Part shown: positions 49,961 through 60,490 of the stretch, in pieces
Layout of the letters: each line of letters starts with the position of its first letter
How positions within the stretch are numbered: the first letter of the stretch is position 1
NCBI GenBank assembly: GCA_023055355.1
Contig: JALJCS010000053.1
Location: forward strand, 1,932,501 to 1,996,500
Source: Agelaius tricolor
Taxonomy: Eukaryota > Chordata > Aves > Passeriformes > Icteridae
DNA: 64,000 bases
Reading direction: 5' to 3'
Position numbers and translations under genes: made by a program
The notes under the pieces: generated by a model
What the model was told of the DNA's origin: nothing
The model's input: only the letters and a program-made list of their open reading frames with translations
The model's database searches: none

Positions 49961-50367
49961 TGGTTTAGTGGAGGTGTTAAGGCATGGGTTGGACTCAAGG
50001 ATGTTTAAGGTCTTTTCCAACCTAGTCATTCTGTGAATTCAGTAAAGACTGTGGGTTTTTTCTATTGGTCCCTATTTGATTGGCTATTTTAGGGTTGGGT
50101 TTTGTTGTTTTTTTTTTTTTTTGCTTGGTTGCTTTGTTGCATGGATTTTTTTTTTGTTTTGCAAAGTAGCAGTAGTGAGTGGGTGGGTGTTTGTTTTTTA
50201 ACTTTTTAATTTTTTTTTCTTATTTTCTCCCTTTCCCCTCCTCTCCCAAAGGCTTCTTCCTTTCATTTTATTATAAAGCATTAATGGTTTTTAATCATCT
50301 TCTGCAAAAATAACCATTTCAGTTCTATGCATTTCCTTGCTTTTAAAAATTTACCTTCTCTGAACAG

Positions 50368-50436
50368 ATATATTTCAGATTAGCTTTGGACCCAGACCAC
50401 CTCATACACCTACTATTCCTGTTCCAGCTCCTGCAG
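50368..50436 (+). CDS. Pro-rich array exon, unit 6
   Basis: 69 nt, phase 1/1. DIFQISFGPRPPHTPTIPVP then APA. Acceptor CTGAACAG and donor GTAAGT intact. It is the first unit after the CR1 insertion and closely resembles unit 12. Confidence 0.7.
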
Positions 50437-51003
50437 GTAAGTCTGCTTGTCAAACAATTGTAGTTCCCTGGATGTGGGTTCCTAGCCAGCATCTCCCTTC
50501 ATGCTGCACAGCTTCTGTAGGCCAATAAAGCAACTTAAGGGAAAACATAAAGGAGCATTAAAACTAGTGCTAACAAAATTGTTGTGATATGTTTTAGAGA
50601 AGAAAAAGGGGATGGTGAAAGCTAACACAGGGTTTAAAATCATTACTGGAATGTGTTTTCTGTTCGTTCCTATGTCCTTGTGGGTTTGTTTTGGTTTTAG
50701 TTTGGGTTTTGATGTTTGGTTGCTTGGACATTTTTTAGTATTGGGGAGTGGTTGAGGTGGGTAGGTGGGTGGGTGTTTGATTTCTGAATTTTTTCTTTTC
50801 CAACTTTCTTTCTTTCTTACTTTCTTTCGTTCTTTCTTTCATTCTTTCTTTCATCCTTCCTTTCCTTTTTTTTAATAACCAAAGGGTTTTTCATTTCTAT
50901 CTGATATAAAACATTCACAGTTTATATTAAGCTTTCCTTTCAAACATAACCATTTCCAAACAGTTCATTTCCTTAGTTTTTAAATCTTACTTTTACTCAA
51001 CAG

Positions 51004-51136
51004 ATATTTTCCAGCCTCATGTTTCACCCCAAGCAGCTCGTGCAATTCCGGCTCCGGTTCCTGCTCCTGCTCCTGCTCCAGTTCCAGCTCTTGTTCTTCC
51101 TCCTGCTCCTGCTCCTGCTCCAGTTCCTGCTGTCAT

Positions 51137-51173
<37 letters not shown>

Positions 51174-51174
51174 G
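51004..51174 (+). CDS. Pro/Ala-rich array exon, unit 7 (longest)
   Basis: 171 nt, phase 1/1. It starts DIFQPHVSPQAARAIPAP and continues as a (Pro-Ala/Val)n run of about 40 residues. Acceptor CTCAACAG and donor GTAAGT intact. Expansion of the CCTGCT hexamer is the evident growth mechanism. Confidence 0.75.
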
Positions 51175-51712
51175 GTAAGTCTCTTCTTCAGGAGAGCAGT
51201 CACTCTAGTCACTGGCATGTGGGCTCCTAGCCAGCATCTCCCTTCATGCCGCACAGCTTCTGTAGGCAAATACAGCAACACTTTAGTGTAACGATAAGGG
51301 AGCAATTCACCTAGCGCAAAGAGAAATGTTCTGAGACATTCTTCAGACAAGAAAGCGGTGGTGTAACTAACACAGGGATTCAAATTTTTGTCTGACTGTA
51401 GAAGTTTGTTTCCTTGATTAAAAATACACCCTAGAAATTATAAGGATGAGGGGTAAAATATGTCTGTGAGAATATGTAGAACTTCAAACAACGTCTGATT
51501 ACAATACTTCCTAGGGCAAGATACTTGTGCTAATGTCCTTTGTCTATGAAGGATAAATATAGAATATTTCTATGCCATGTGTTTCAAATAAGCAATTAAG
51601 ACAAGGAGCAAACAGCTGTAAGTACTTCAAATACATACTCTTGTCAGAGCTATTTAACAGCAAATGTAGATTCTCTCCTGATTTGTTTATATTATTTTTT
51701 TTTTTATTCCAG

Positions 51713-52010
51713 CGTTCTGGGGACGTCCAAGGTTCAGAACATATACTCTGTCGGAAACCGACTCAGGCTACAGTAGCATGACACTTTACAGAACCTACAC
51801 TGTGTCTGGGAGTGACTCTGTCTTCACTTCGTCACCCAGCAGATCCTATACTTTATCTGGAACCGACTCAGGCCTCCTTAGTATGACAGCCGGCAGAACC
51901 TATTCTGTGTCCGGAAGCGGCTCAGCCTCTCCAGTACGTCACCCAGCAGATCCTATAGTGCGACTGAAGGCCGCTCACCCAGCAGACACTATACTGCGTC
52001 TGGAAGCAAG
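51713..52010 (+). pseudogene. R(T/S)YT(V/L)SG repeat exon, with frameshift
   Basis: The acceptor after TTATTCCAG is entered in phase 1 (codon G|CG), as in the array. It encodes roughly 17-18-residue repeats: RTYTLSETDSGYSSM, RTYTVSGSDSVFTSSPS, RSYTLSGTDSGLLSM, RTYSVSGSGS. After about 51,930 the repeat motif (RSYSATEG, RHYTASGSK, RTCTVSGPN) continues only in another frame, showing an indel. The end is uncertain: GTATTT at 52,011 is a possible donor, and the motif runs on to about 52,055. Confidence 0.6.
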
Positions 52011-52158
52011 GTATTTGCCGGTGTGTCATCCTACAGAACCTGTACTGTCTCTGGACCCAACATTGCCTTTCCTTCCAACTAGAACCATTTCCATTCCTTA
52101 CATCTCCTTGCTTTTTCAAATTTACCATATCTGAAGCAAATTCACTTTCTCTGGACAG

Positions 52159-52237
52159 ACTCCTCACAGCGTCCCCAAGGACCTATTTCACCTAATGATC
52201 TTACTCCTGCTATTGAGTACTACTCCTACGTCTGCTG
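52159..52237 (+). pseudogene. Pro-rich array exon with 1-nt frame disruption
   Basis: The acceptor CTGGACAG is intact and the frame starts DSSQRPQGPISPNDLTPA. The length is 79 nt, not a multiple of three. The last codons run out of frame (EYYSYVCW then stop). The donor is GTGAAG and the conserved post-donor flank is partly deleted. Confidence 0.6.
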
Positions 52238-52525
52238 GTGAAGAAATTATTGTCATTTGGATGTGGGTTCAGAGCCCACATCCATGGGGAGTGGTTGATG
52301 TGGATGTGTGGGTGTTTGCATTTTGATTTTTTTTCTTTTATTACTTCTTTTAATTGCATGCTTGCTTTCCTTCTGGTTTGTTTTTTTTTTTTTTTAATTG
52401 CAAAATTGGTTTTCCTTTATTTCTGTTACAAACTATTCATATTCTGCAATAGGCTTTTTTTTCAACCATAACCATTTCCAATCGGTGCATTTCCTTGGTT
52501 TGTAAATCCTGTTTTTCCACAAGAG

Positions 52526-52605
52526 ATAATATTCAGCCTCGTGTTTCACCCCAAGCAGCTCGTACACCTCTTGTTTGTCCTGCTCCTGCTCCTTCTCCAA
52601 AGTCA
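52526..52605 (+). pseudogene. Pro-rich array exon, unit 8 (donor lost)
   Basis: DNIQPRVSPQAARTPLVCPA then PAPSP in the array frame. An acceptor AG remains (AAGAG). At the donor position the GGTAAGTC of sister units reads CCAAAGTC, so no GT is available. The frame continues to a stop at about 52,636. Confidence 0.6.
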
Positions 52606-53111
52606 CTTTTGCAAGCAATTTTAGTCACTAGGATGTGAGTTCCTAGCCAGCATCTCCCTTCATGCTGCACAGCTTCTGGAGGCCAATCCTGCAACACTTA
52701 ATTATAAACACAATGGAGCGTTAAACCTAATGCAAACAGAAATGGTGTAATACTTTTTAAAGATGAGAAAGGGATGTTGGAGGCTAACCCAGGGATTAAA
52801 ATTAACGCTGGAGGATTTTTTTCCTATGGGTCTTTTATTTGCTTAGATATTTTTTATATTAGTCTGGGTTTAGCTGCTTGGTTGGTTGGATTCTTTTTGG
52901 TTTTTCAAAGTGGTCCTTGTCGGTGGGCGTTGTTTTATTTTTGATTTTTTTCTTTTATGACATCTATTAATTGCATTTTTTTTAACCAAATCCTTTTTCC
53001 TTTCTTTCTGTTTTAATCCATTACCATTTTTGTAATAGCCTTTCCTTTCAACCATAAGCATTTCAGTTCTGAGTATTTCCTTGTTTTTTCAAACTTACTT
53101 TTACTCAACAG

Positions 53112-53177
53112 GTAATTTTCAGCCTCCAATTTCATCCCAAGCAGCCAGTACACCTGCTGCTCCTACTTCTCCTGATG
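53112..53177 (+). pseudogene. Pro-rich array exon, unit 9 (donor GT to CT)
   Basis: 66 nt, phase 1/1. GNFQPPISSQAASTPAAPTS then PD. Acceptor CTCAACAG intact. The donor reads CTAAGT instead of GTAAGT. Confidence 0.62.
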
Positions 53178-53694
53178 CTAAGTCTGCTTTTCAAGAAATG
53201 ATAGTTTCTTGGATGTGGGTTTCTAGGCAGCATCTCCCTTCATGCTGAACAGATCCTGTAGGTAAATACAACAACCCTTGATTTTAAACATAATGGAGCA
53301 ATAAAACGAGTGCTAACAGAAATGTGAGAGTTTTTAAAGGAGAGAATGGGAATGGTGAAACCTAACACAGGGATTAAAATCACTTGTGGGATTTTTCTTT
53401 TGGTTCTTGACTGCATGCAAAATTTTTGTTTTCAGTTTGGATTTGGTTGGTTGGTTGGGTTCTTTGGTTTGGGGGAGTGGTTCCACTGGGTGGTTTGGTG
53501 TTAGGTTTTAATTTTTTTCTTGTTTAAAATTATCTCCGCTTTCAACTTTTTTTTTTTTACTGAAGGCATTTATATTCTTGATGTGATAAATCATTGTAAT
53601 AGCCTCCCCTTGCAAACATAAGCATTTCAGTTCCATGCATGTCCATATTTTTAAAATTCACCTTCCCTGAAGTACATTTCCTTGCTCTACACAG

Positions 53695-53757
53695 AATCAT
53701 TTCAGCTTGTCTTCGTACCCCAAGGACCCATTTCACCTCGTACTCCTGATCCTGATG
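53695..53757 (+). pseudogene. Pro-rich array exon, unit 10 (donor GT to GG)
   Basis: 63 nt, phase 1/1. ESFQLVFVPQGPISPRTPDP then D. Acceptor CTACACAG intact. The donor reads GGAAGT. Confidence 0.62.
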
Positions 53758-54008
53758 GGAAGTCTGCTTGACAAGAAATGATAGTCATTTGGATGTAGGA
53801 TCTTTGCCAGCATCTTCCTTCATGCTGCACAACTTCTGCAGACAAATACAACAATACTTGATTGTAAACATCATGGACCAATAACACTATTGCAGACATT
53901 TTGAAAGAGCCATTTCTTGCAACGATAAACATTTCAATTCTGTACATTTCCTTGCTTTTACAAATCTACCTCCTCTGAAGTAATTATTTATTTATTTTCT
54001 CTGAACAG

Positions 54009-54077
54009 CCTCTTTTCAGTTTCCTCTTTCAGCCCAAGCTGCTCGTACACCTCCTGCACCAGCACAAGCTCCTGATG
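54009..54077 (+). pseudogene. Pro-rich array exon, unit 11 (donor GT to CT)
   Basis: 69 nt, phase 1/1. ASFQFPLSAQAARTPPAPAQ then APD. Acceptor CTGAACAG intact. The donor reads CTAAGT, and the frame stays open through the conserved tail VPGLWLPSQHLPSCCTAS. Confidence 0.62.
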
Positions 54078-54599
54078 CTAAGTCTGCTTGTCAAACACTT
54101 GTAGTCCCTGGGCTGTGGCTTCCTAGCCAGCATCTCCCTTCATGCTGCACAGCTTCTGCAGGCAAATACAACAATCCTTAATTGGAAACATAACGGAGCA
54201 CTAAAACTATTGCTAACAGAAATATTCTGAGACATTTCTCAGAAGAGAAAGGGGTGGTGAAAGCTAACACAGGGATTAAAATTACTACCGTGGTTCTTCC
54301 TATTGGTGCCCAATTGCTTGCCTATTTTTGGTTTGGGGTTTTTCTTCAGTTGTTTGCTTGTTACGGTTTTTTTGCTTTTATAGAGTAGCAGTAGTGGGTG
54401 GGTGGTTTTTTGACTTTTTAAATTTTTTTTCTTATTTTCTCTTCTCTTTTTTTTGCCAAATGTTTCTTCCTTTCATTATGTTTTATACCATTAACGTTTT
54501 TTAATCATCTTCTCTTGCAAACACAACCATTTCAGTTCTGTGCATTTCCTTGCTTTTAAAATTTACCTTCTCTGAAGTAAATTTATCCTCTCTGAAAAG

Positions 54600-54662
54600 A
54601 TATATTTCAGATGAGCTTTGGACTCAGAGCACCCCGTACACCTGCTACTTCTGCTCCTGCTG
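54600..54662 (+). CDS. Pro-rich array exon, unit 12
   Basis: 63 nt, phase 1/1. DIFQMSFGLRAPRTPATSAP then A. Acceptor CTGAAAAG (one change from the consensus but AG kept), donor GTAAGT intact. Confidence 0.68.
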
Positions 54663-55105
54663 GTAAGTCTTCTTTTTGAATTTTTTCTTTTCTAACCTAT
54701 TTTAATTTCTTTCTTGCTTGCTTGCTTTCTTGCTTTCTTTTTAAGAGCCAAAGGCTTTTTCCTTTCTTTCTGTTATAAACCATTAACATGCAGAATAAGT
54801 TTGTTTCCTTGAATACAAAACACAACTTTGGAGTTAATATGATGAGAGGTAAAAGATGTCTTGAAGTGAGTACTTGTAGCACTTGATTTAAAGTGCTATA
54901 CCACCAATTTATGGGGCAGGATACTTGTGCTAATGTCCTTTGTCTATTAAATATTTCTATCTAATAATCAGGTGCCATGTCTTTCAAAGAAGCATTTAAG
55001 GAGCAAACATTTCTAAGTACTTTACATACGTGCCCTTGTGAGCAGCATTTGACAGCAAACATAGATTCTCTCCTGATTTGTTTTTTACCCTTTTGTTAAC
55101 CCCAG

Positions 55106-55502
55106 CACAGCGGAGAGTGCCTGGACACAGAGTCCATACTGTGTCTGACACCAACGTACCTCCCGTTGTGCTACCGGCCAGACCCTACAGCGCATCTGAC
55201 ACCAACACAGCCTCCGTGCCATGCCACGCACAACAGGTTTTGGGTCATCAATGGAACCAGCCATCAACCTGATACCAACCAGAACCAATAGTGGGCCCTC
55301 CATGGATGCATCCTCCCACACCAGACAAAACAGAGCTTTTACCCTGCCTTCAAGCAACATGCCCTCCTGTCTGGCAGGAAACAGAGCTGGTACTGGCTCT
55401 TCATCCTTCAGGTTCAGACCACGCAGAACCAGTTCTTTGCCTTCAGTAGCTCCTTTCAGCCGGGATGTCTTACCCAGCACTAGAAGAAAGAAGGACATTT
55501 AA
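55106..55502 (+). pseudogene. Terminal exon with RVHTVSD-type repeats, frameshifted
   Basis: Entered after CCCCAG in phase 1 (G|CA). The first frame reads AQRRVPGHRVHTVSDTN and RPYSASDTNTASVP, related to the repeats at 51.7 kb, and stops at about 55,270. A second frame from about 55,200 is open to TAA at 55,500-55,502. It is Ser/Arg-rich and ends FSRDVLPSTRRKKDI. A one-base indel near 55,190-55,220 best explains the change. Confidence 0.6.
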
Positions 55503-55830
55503 TTATCAGATGTGAGAGACTTCTTCATTGAAATACTAGCTTCTCTTCAGAAGGAAAATACTCCAGCAATACAAGAAGATCTAAATAAAGTACACTCTTC
55601 CCTACCTTTCTATTGTAGTTCACTGTATATATTGGTTTGTAATTTCATATTTTTATGAAAATGTCATTCATATCTTCACATTTCTGTGTTTCTAATGAAA
55701 AAGCACTTATTTATAGAACTCTTTTTATTGCAGTTTTTAATTTTTATGTAGTCTATTTTAAAATGTTATAAAACAACACCTTTTGGGTACTTTTCCCCAT
55801 TCCTAAAAAAAATAAATCAATCACAAGCCA
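55503..55830 (+). terminator. Putative 3' UTR with poly(A) signals
   Basis: AATAAA occurs at 55,584-55,589 and again at 55,811-55,816, 82 and 309 nt after the last stop. The sequence is AT-rich and has no further splice-bounded frame, so it is the likely transcript end of the CCDC171-like gene. Confidence 0.55.
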
Positions 55831-55959
55831 TTATAGTCTCTGTCTCTCATAGTTGTTTCATATCTGTCTATTCTAAACCAGGATTTCAATACTTTAATAG
55901 GACTGGGAGAGGTCCATGATATGTACACCAGTGATTCCTCTTGTGGAATGTCATGGCCT

Positions 55960-56700
55960 TGTGTTTTGGTTTGAAAAGACAGGTGTCTGCTAAGGAAGGA
56001 AGGAGCCTCCCTTGAAATGGAAAATGCAAACTCCCTCTCTCTGAATTATCAGTTTGAAATTAAGGGGCTCTCAGGCAAAGACATGGGAGTAGGAATAATA
56101 GTTCTTTATTAGGAAAATAAAAATACAAATGCACTAGTACAAAAACAAACTACTGACAGAGTCAGCATATGCCCTGACACTGTGTTGGTTGGGGTGTTGG
56201 GAGCAGTCCAAAGATACATGGTGGCTGTAGCTTTCTTGGAGTGGCAGATGTGCTTCTTTTCAAGCAGTGATCCTGGAGAAGGGTGCAGTCTTCCTCTGAA
56301 GGTGCAGTGGTGGTGTAGATGCACTTGGTCTTCTTCTGGAAATCTGCTGAAAGAAAGCTGCTCTTCTGGGAATCTAGTGGGAAAAGGCTGCTGTGGTGTT
56401 GCAGGTTATATCCAGGTAAGAACGCTTGGGTCCTTCCCCTGGGTAGAGCATCTCCCAATGGGATGATGCAATTTTTTCAGTCATGCAGTGAGATTCAGTG
56501 GCCCACTAACAGAAGATATTTTCCGGAGGGAGGATTGGTTATGGAAGAGATGAAGAAAACTGCCCCACCTGGTTTTAACAGGTGGCCCAATCAGCAGAAG
56601 ATAATTGCCCAATCTCTTAACAGACAGCAATAGAATACATACTCCCAGACACATTTTCCAACCTAAGACATTATCCACCCCTTATTCTATTAGTATTTGC
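55960..56700 (-). mobile_element. Endogenous-retrovirus-like repeat
   Basis: The stretch contains TTGGTTTGAAAAGACAGGTG and, at its far end, ATTATCCACCCCTTATTC, motifs I associate with common passerine ERV sequences. A TTTATTAGG near 56,105 would be a polyadenylation signal on the minus strand. No retroviral protein frame is preserved. Confidence 0.4.
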
Positions 56701-56781
56701 ATTATACTCAAATCAATAAACTTGACCCCATGAAATCTTACACACAGTTCTTACTTAAGACTGGGTTTTGCTGTGGTACAC

Positions 56782-57107
56782 TGTCGCTGTTGAGTTAGGA
56801 AGGGATGAAGAAAGGTGACATTGACTCCTAGGATCAGAGAGCATAAAGCGAGATTTATTAGGAACTTCACATATTTAGGGGCAAGATCGTTCACCCAGAA
56901 CTTGAACACCCCTCACACCACTGGTTAATGAGGAGCAACATCTTCTGGAAAAATATCTTTCCATAAACATGTACAAACAGTCCACGTGTTCACAAATACC
57001 AGGTGCAGAGATTAAGATAAGAATTGTTTTCATTCTTTCTCTGAGCATTCTCACAACTTCCCTAGGACAATGACTGGGAAAGTTGTCTGTTTCTCCCTCT
57101 GTCAGCA
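56782..57107 (-). mobile_element. LTR of ERVK fragment A
   Basis: On the minus strand it starts TG at 57,107 and ends ACA near 56,782. It has AATAAA (plus-strand TTTATT near 56,850) and a 3' part similar to the LTR at 61.2 kb (both share ACTCAACAGC). It is joined directly to the RT coding remnant without a polypurine tract. Confidence 0.6.
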
Positions 57108-57467
57108 TCCAGAGATGACAACAAGAGGCCAGTCTTGTGGAATCATCAAAAGAGAGGGAAGTCCAGGTTGCAGAGGCCCCATGTCCTCTATGATCTTGTT
57201 GATCTTCCTCAGCTCGTGGAGCAATCTCCGGGAATCATAAGTCTTCTTATGAATGACAAAAACTGGGCAATTCCAGGGACTCTTTGTAGGTTTGATGTGG
57301 CCTTTTTGTACTTGTTCACTTACTAATTTTTTGAGACTATTCAATTTTTTCTGCTTAAGAGACCATTGATCAATCCAAATTGGCTGATTGGTTTTCCATG
57401 GTAATTTCAGAGTGGCAGGCGTTGCTGTGGTTTTTGTCAAAAACCCACTTCTGTCTTTGCTCCCCAC
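57108..57467 (-). pseudogene. ERVK pol: reverse transcriptase N-terminus (truncated)
   Basis: Minus-strand frame with WPLKQ-like WSLKQKKL, GHIKPTKSPWNCPVFVI, a degraded RLLHELRKINKII and GPLQPGLPS, the N-terminal blocks of betaretrovirus-type reverse transcriptase. It stops at the LTR junction just after DWPLVVI, before the catalytic YxDD region. Non-functional. Confidence 0.85.
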
Positions 57468-57775
57468 TGGGACAACACGTCTCTCCCCCGTACTGTGATG
57501 GGCTTCTGCACCACGAAGGGATGGATGGTTGCCGTCCTTGCCTTGGGACCTGTAACAGTAATCATGAATTCACTTTGCAGACACAAGATAGCTCCTCCAG
57601 TTCCTGTGAGAGCACCCATGGCTGTCACCAAATTCCAATTGCACAGCCGGGATGCACAAGAAATCACAGTGATGTCTGCCCCTGTGTCCAGCATACCTGC
57701 AATATGAACGGTTTGACCAAGTTGTGTAAGACTCCATGTCAGCTCTGGCCCTTCATTGCTGACATGTTTATCCAA
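57437..57775 (-). pseudogene. ERVK protease
   Basis: Minus-strand frame containing the aspartic protease active site LDTGADITVIS and the later block QPI-like KPITVRGRDVLSQWG. It overlaps the RT frame in the usual pro-pol arrangement. A viral protease would cleave Gag-Pol; here it is a remnant. Confidence 0.85.
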
Positions 57776-57835
57776 AGGACATTAGGCATTGGGCCAGAAC
57801 TCTTAAAACTCTCAAAAGAACTTTCAGCATACAAC

Positions 57836-58063
57836 TTACTTATTTCTAGTCACTGGTAATGTACTAGTGATAGCTATTGCTGGTTTTGGTTCAATTACCA
57901 TTGGAGCATTGTAAGTAAGAGCTGAAATCATCAGCTCTTCATTATAATTTGCTGAGACAACAGTTGGAAAAACTGAAAGTCCAAGAATTTTATTACTGTC
58001 CTTGCCTATAATGAAAAAATCTTGTTTTTGTTGTGTATACATTTCCTGTGCGAGTATATTCAT
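57836..58063 (-). pseudogene. ERVK dUTPase-like domain (remnant)
   Basis: Minus-strand frame with GLSVFPTVVSANYNEELMI, which matches the G-V-x-P-x-V-I-x-x-x-Y-x-G-E-I pattern of betaretroviral dUTPases. Just upstream of the protease, as expected for the pro frame. Confidence 0.65.
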
Positions 58064-58323
58064 GGTAAAAGCTTTTTTAAAAATAAATTAATTTGGAATT
58101 TGTTAGTTTGCATCGTGCCCCTGGGGGTAATAAGTTGGGATCACTTGGGAGATGGTTTTATCTTGTACGACTTTACATCTCACCTTACCCCAATTGGTCA
58201 GTCTTTTTCAATTATTTCCTGAATCAAAAGAAGGTAAAGTAGGGGGATTAGTATGTAATATGTTAACTTCTTCAGAATCACTAGAATTCTCACTGTTCTT
58301 TTCCTCCCTCACAACCTTGTAAA

Positions 58324-58660
58324 TTACAGACTGTCTCGGAGGAATTTCACAGCAACTGGAGCTTGTTTGTTTTGTAATGTTAACAGAGAAATCCTGCCTT
58401 TTGATAGCAGAGACACTGGTCTCGAGAATTTTTTCCCTCTTTCTCTCCCCTCAATTTTTCTCACAAGCCCCCTCAGTCTCACCGTCCTCCAGCAGCTCCT
58501 CAGGGGACAGTGCCTGGGGCCAGCGGCAGCTCCCACCGCTCCAGGGACAGCCGGGGCTGGAAGTGCTGCTCCGCCCGGCCCGGCCGCCAGCTGGGACCCA
58601 GCACAGGGACAGGGGACACAGGGGGCACCGGGGGAAAAGCAGGAAGTGAGGGAGGAAGCA
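58324..58660 (-). pseudogene. ERVK gag C-terminal/gag-pro junction remnant
   Basis: A GC-rich stretch encodes Pro/Gly/Ala-rich peptides on the minus strand, with LSPEELLEDGET-type sequence near 58,480. It directly precedes the dUTPase remnant. Assignment rests mainly on position. Confidence 0.35.
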
Positions 58661-60340
58661 GAGCAGAGAAACAGGTTAAAAAGAGGCCTCTACCTATACA
58701 GATATCAATCTATGTAACTAAACCCCATACACAAATATGTACATAAACACACTTGCTCTCTCATCTCACAACTCATTCTGCAAGTTGCAATAAACAGCTG
58801 AATGCTCTCAGTCGCTCCAAGTTGTTCCTCTTACCATCCTGAAGGGACGGGCAAAAGTAGTAATAGGCAGTAGGAACAACTCTTCAATTCTATTAAAACC
58901 TAACTCTTCAAAGATCAGTTTTTATTTTGTGTCTTCCAGGGAAGCAGATGTACCAAACACAGAGGAGAACATGATTTTACTCGGTGCTGTTTGGTCTGGC
59001 AGTTCGTATGGTCAAGAACTGCTTTCCTCAGGAACTGGTGGAGAATCCCTCTCTGTGCCTCAAGAACTGCATCATGAGTAAAGCCTGAAGGGACCAACTT
59101 GCATTTCATGTGTTAGATGGTAATCCTCCCATACTCTGAGCAGTGTTTAATAAAGCAGTTAAGGGATATTGGAAAAACATCCTCTCCTGGCTTGATCTGT
59201 GATTTATGGGTAAGAAAAAATGTTGGTTTTCCAAAGAGAAAAATAGTGTTTACAATAGGGAGTTCCCTAGACCTGCCTGAGAAAGCTGCACTTCAGAGAA
59301 GGCAATGAAGCAATATAGGGATCAAAAAGAAACTTAGCTTAGAGCTGAGAATAAAAGCACAGAAACACATAATACAGATTTTAACCTATCTTATACACTG
59401 AATGGCTATGACTCCAAAACTTTTATTTCAAGTTGTATAAGTTTTCATGTCTTTTTCCATCATTTATTTTTAAGTAGGACTGTACAAAGAAAGTAAGAAA
59501 AGCATGAAGTACACCTAGTACCGTCTGAAGAGTGATGTTAAACACAGGCAGAATCAAATCATGTCAAACCATGTCAAGCAATTTCTGAAGCTATCTGAAG
59601 TCTGCTGGTTAGTTGCTGACTGAAAGGAACAGTAGAAACACCAGAATAAATGCAAAAAAAGACAAGATTGGCTAGGACATCTTTAATAAATATCCATGCA
59701 TAAGTGCTTTCTACTATGACAAAAAGTTAGGTCAGTTCAGATCAGTGAAAGGATTCTTGCTCACTGCAGTGAGTTGGAAAATGCAAATTGGAAATAATTA
59801 ACTTTGTGAAAAGATCCCAGAGAAAACATTAATCTTCGTATCCTTTGTAATCAGTCTGTTTCCTCCAATAAAAACAAGATACATGCTTATAAATCACAAT
59901 CATTCCTCTGCTATTAGTCTTAGTTTGGTATTTCACAGCACTCTTAAAATGGAATTTGCTGTTCTCCTTTCTATTCTTCTAGCACTCACATGAGTAGGGA
60001 CAAAAGTGCTGACAGCTCACAGTGAAGAGTCAAAAAGTGCACCCCAACTGTGTGGGTTTTTTGGTTTTTTATTGCTACGTCACATACGTGTGTGACCCTC
60101 TCCTTAAGTGAGCTTCACTATAACCATTCATACCTGCTAAATATCACAGCCATTCAGCAAAGGGATTCATTTGTTTCAAAAGTCAGACTCCTAAAGTCAG
60201 TGCCCTTCATGAAGCTGCTTTCCCACCGATGGAGACCTCTTCAACAAAGCCTCTTGGGTTTGTCTTGAGAATTAAGAGCAGAAGTGCCAGCTGAGCACAT
60301 CTGCAGCTGCCAACATCTCCTGCAGACCCTCATGCCTCCA
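58661..60340. other. No gene recognised
   Basis: AT-rich sequence with short frames only. Poly(A)-like AATAAA motifs occur near 58,789 and 59,150 without a linked coding exon. I see no conserved domain. Confidence 0.3.
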
Positions 60341-60490
60341 AGCTGAGCTAGATTTTCATATATCCATATATCTAGACATCTACATATCTATATAGATAGA
60401 TATCTATATATCTATATCTATAGCTGTATCTAATCTCTAGATGTAGATGTGTATAAATCTATATATCTATATCTGTATCTATCTATCTAA
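60341..60490. repeat. (TATC/TAGA)n microsatellite
   Basis: Imperfect ATATCTATATAGATAG-type repeats over about 150 bp, able to form hairpins. Simple sequence repeat. Confidence 0.9.

Larger units (their letters stand above)
45955..50037 (+). mobile_element. Near-full-length CR1 LINE
   Basis: A 4.1-kb non-LTR retrotransposon. A GC-rich 5' region with GCAGTTGGCGCAGGCAGGG-type units is followed by ORF1, then ORF2 (endonuclease, reverse transcriptase), and ends near the CATTCTGTGA-type CR1 3' terminus. Frameshifts break both ORFs, so it is not autonomous. It has landed between array units 5 and 6, in sense orientation with the host gene. Confidence 0.93.

Noticed and set aside
51019..51383. Leu-rich plus-strand and Arg/Ser-rich minus-strand frames over unit 7
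   Set aside because: Shadow frames of the Pro-Ala exon; the spliced phase-1 frame is supported by acceptor, donor and sister units.
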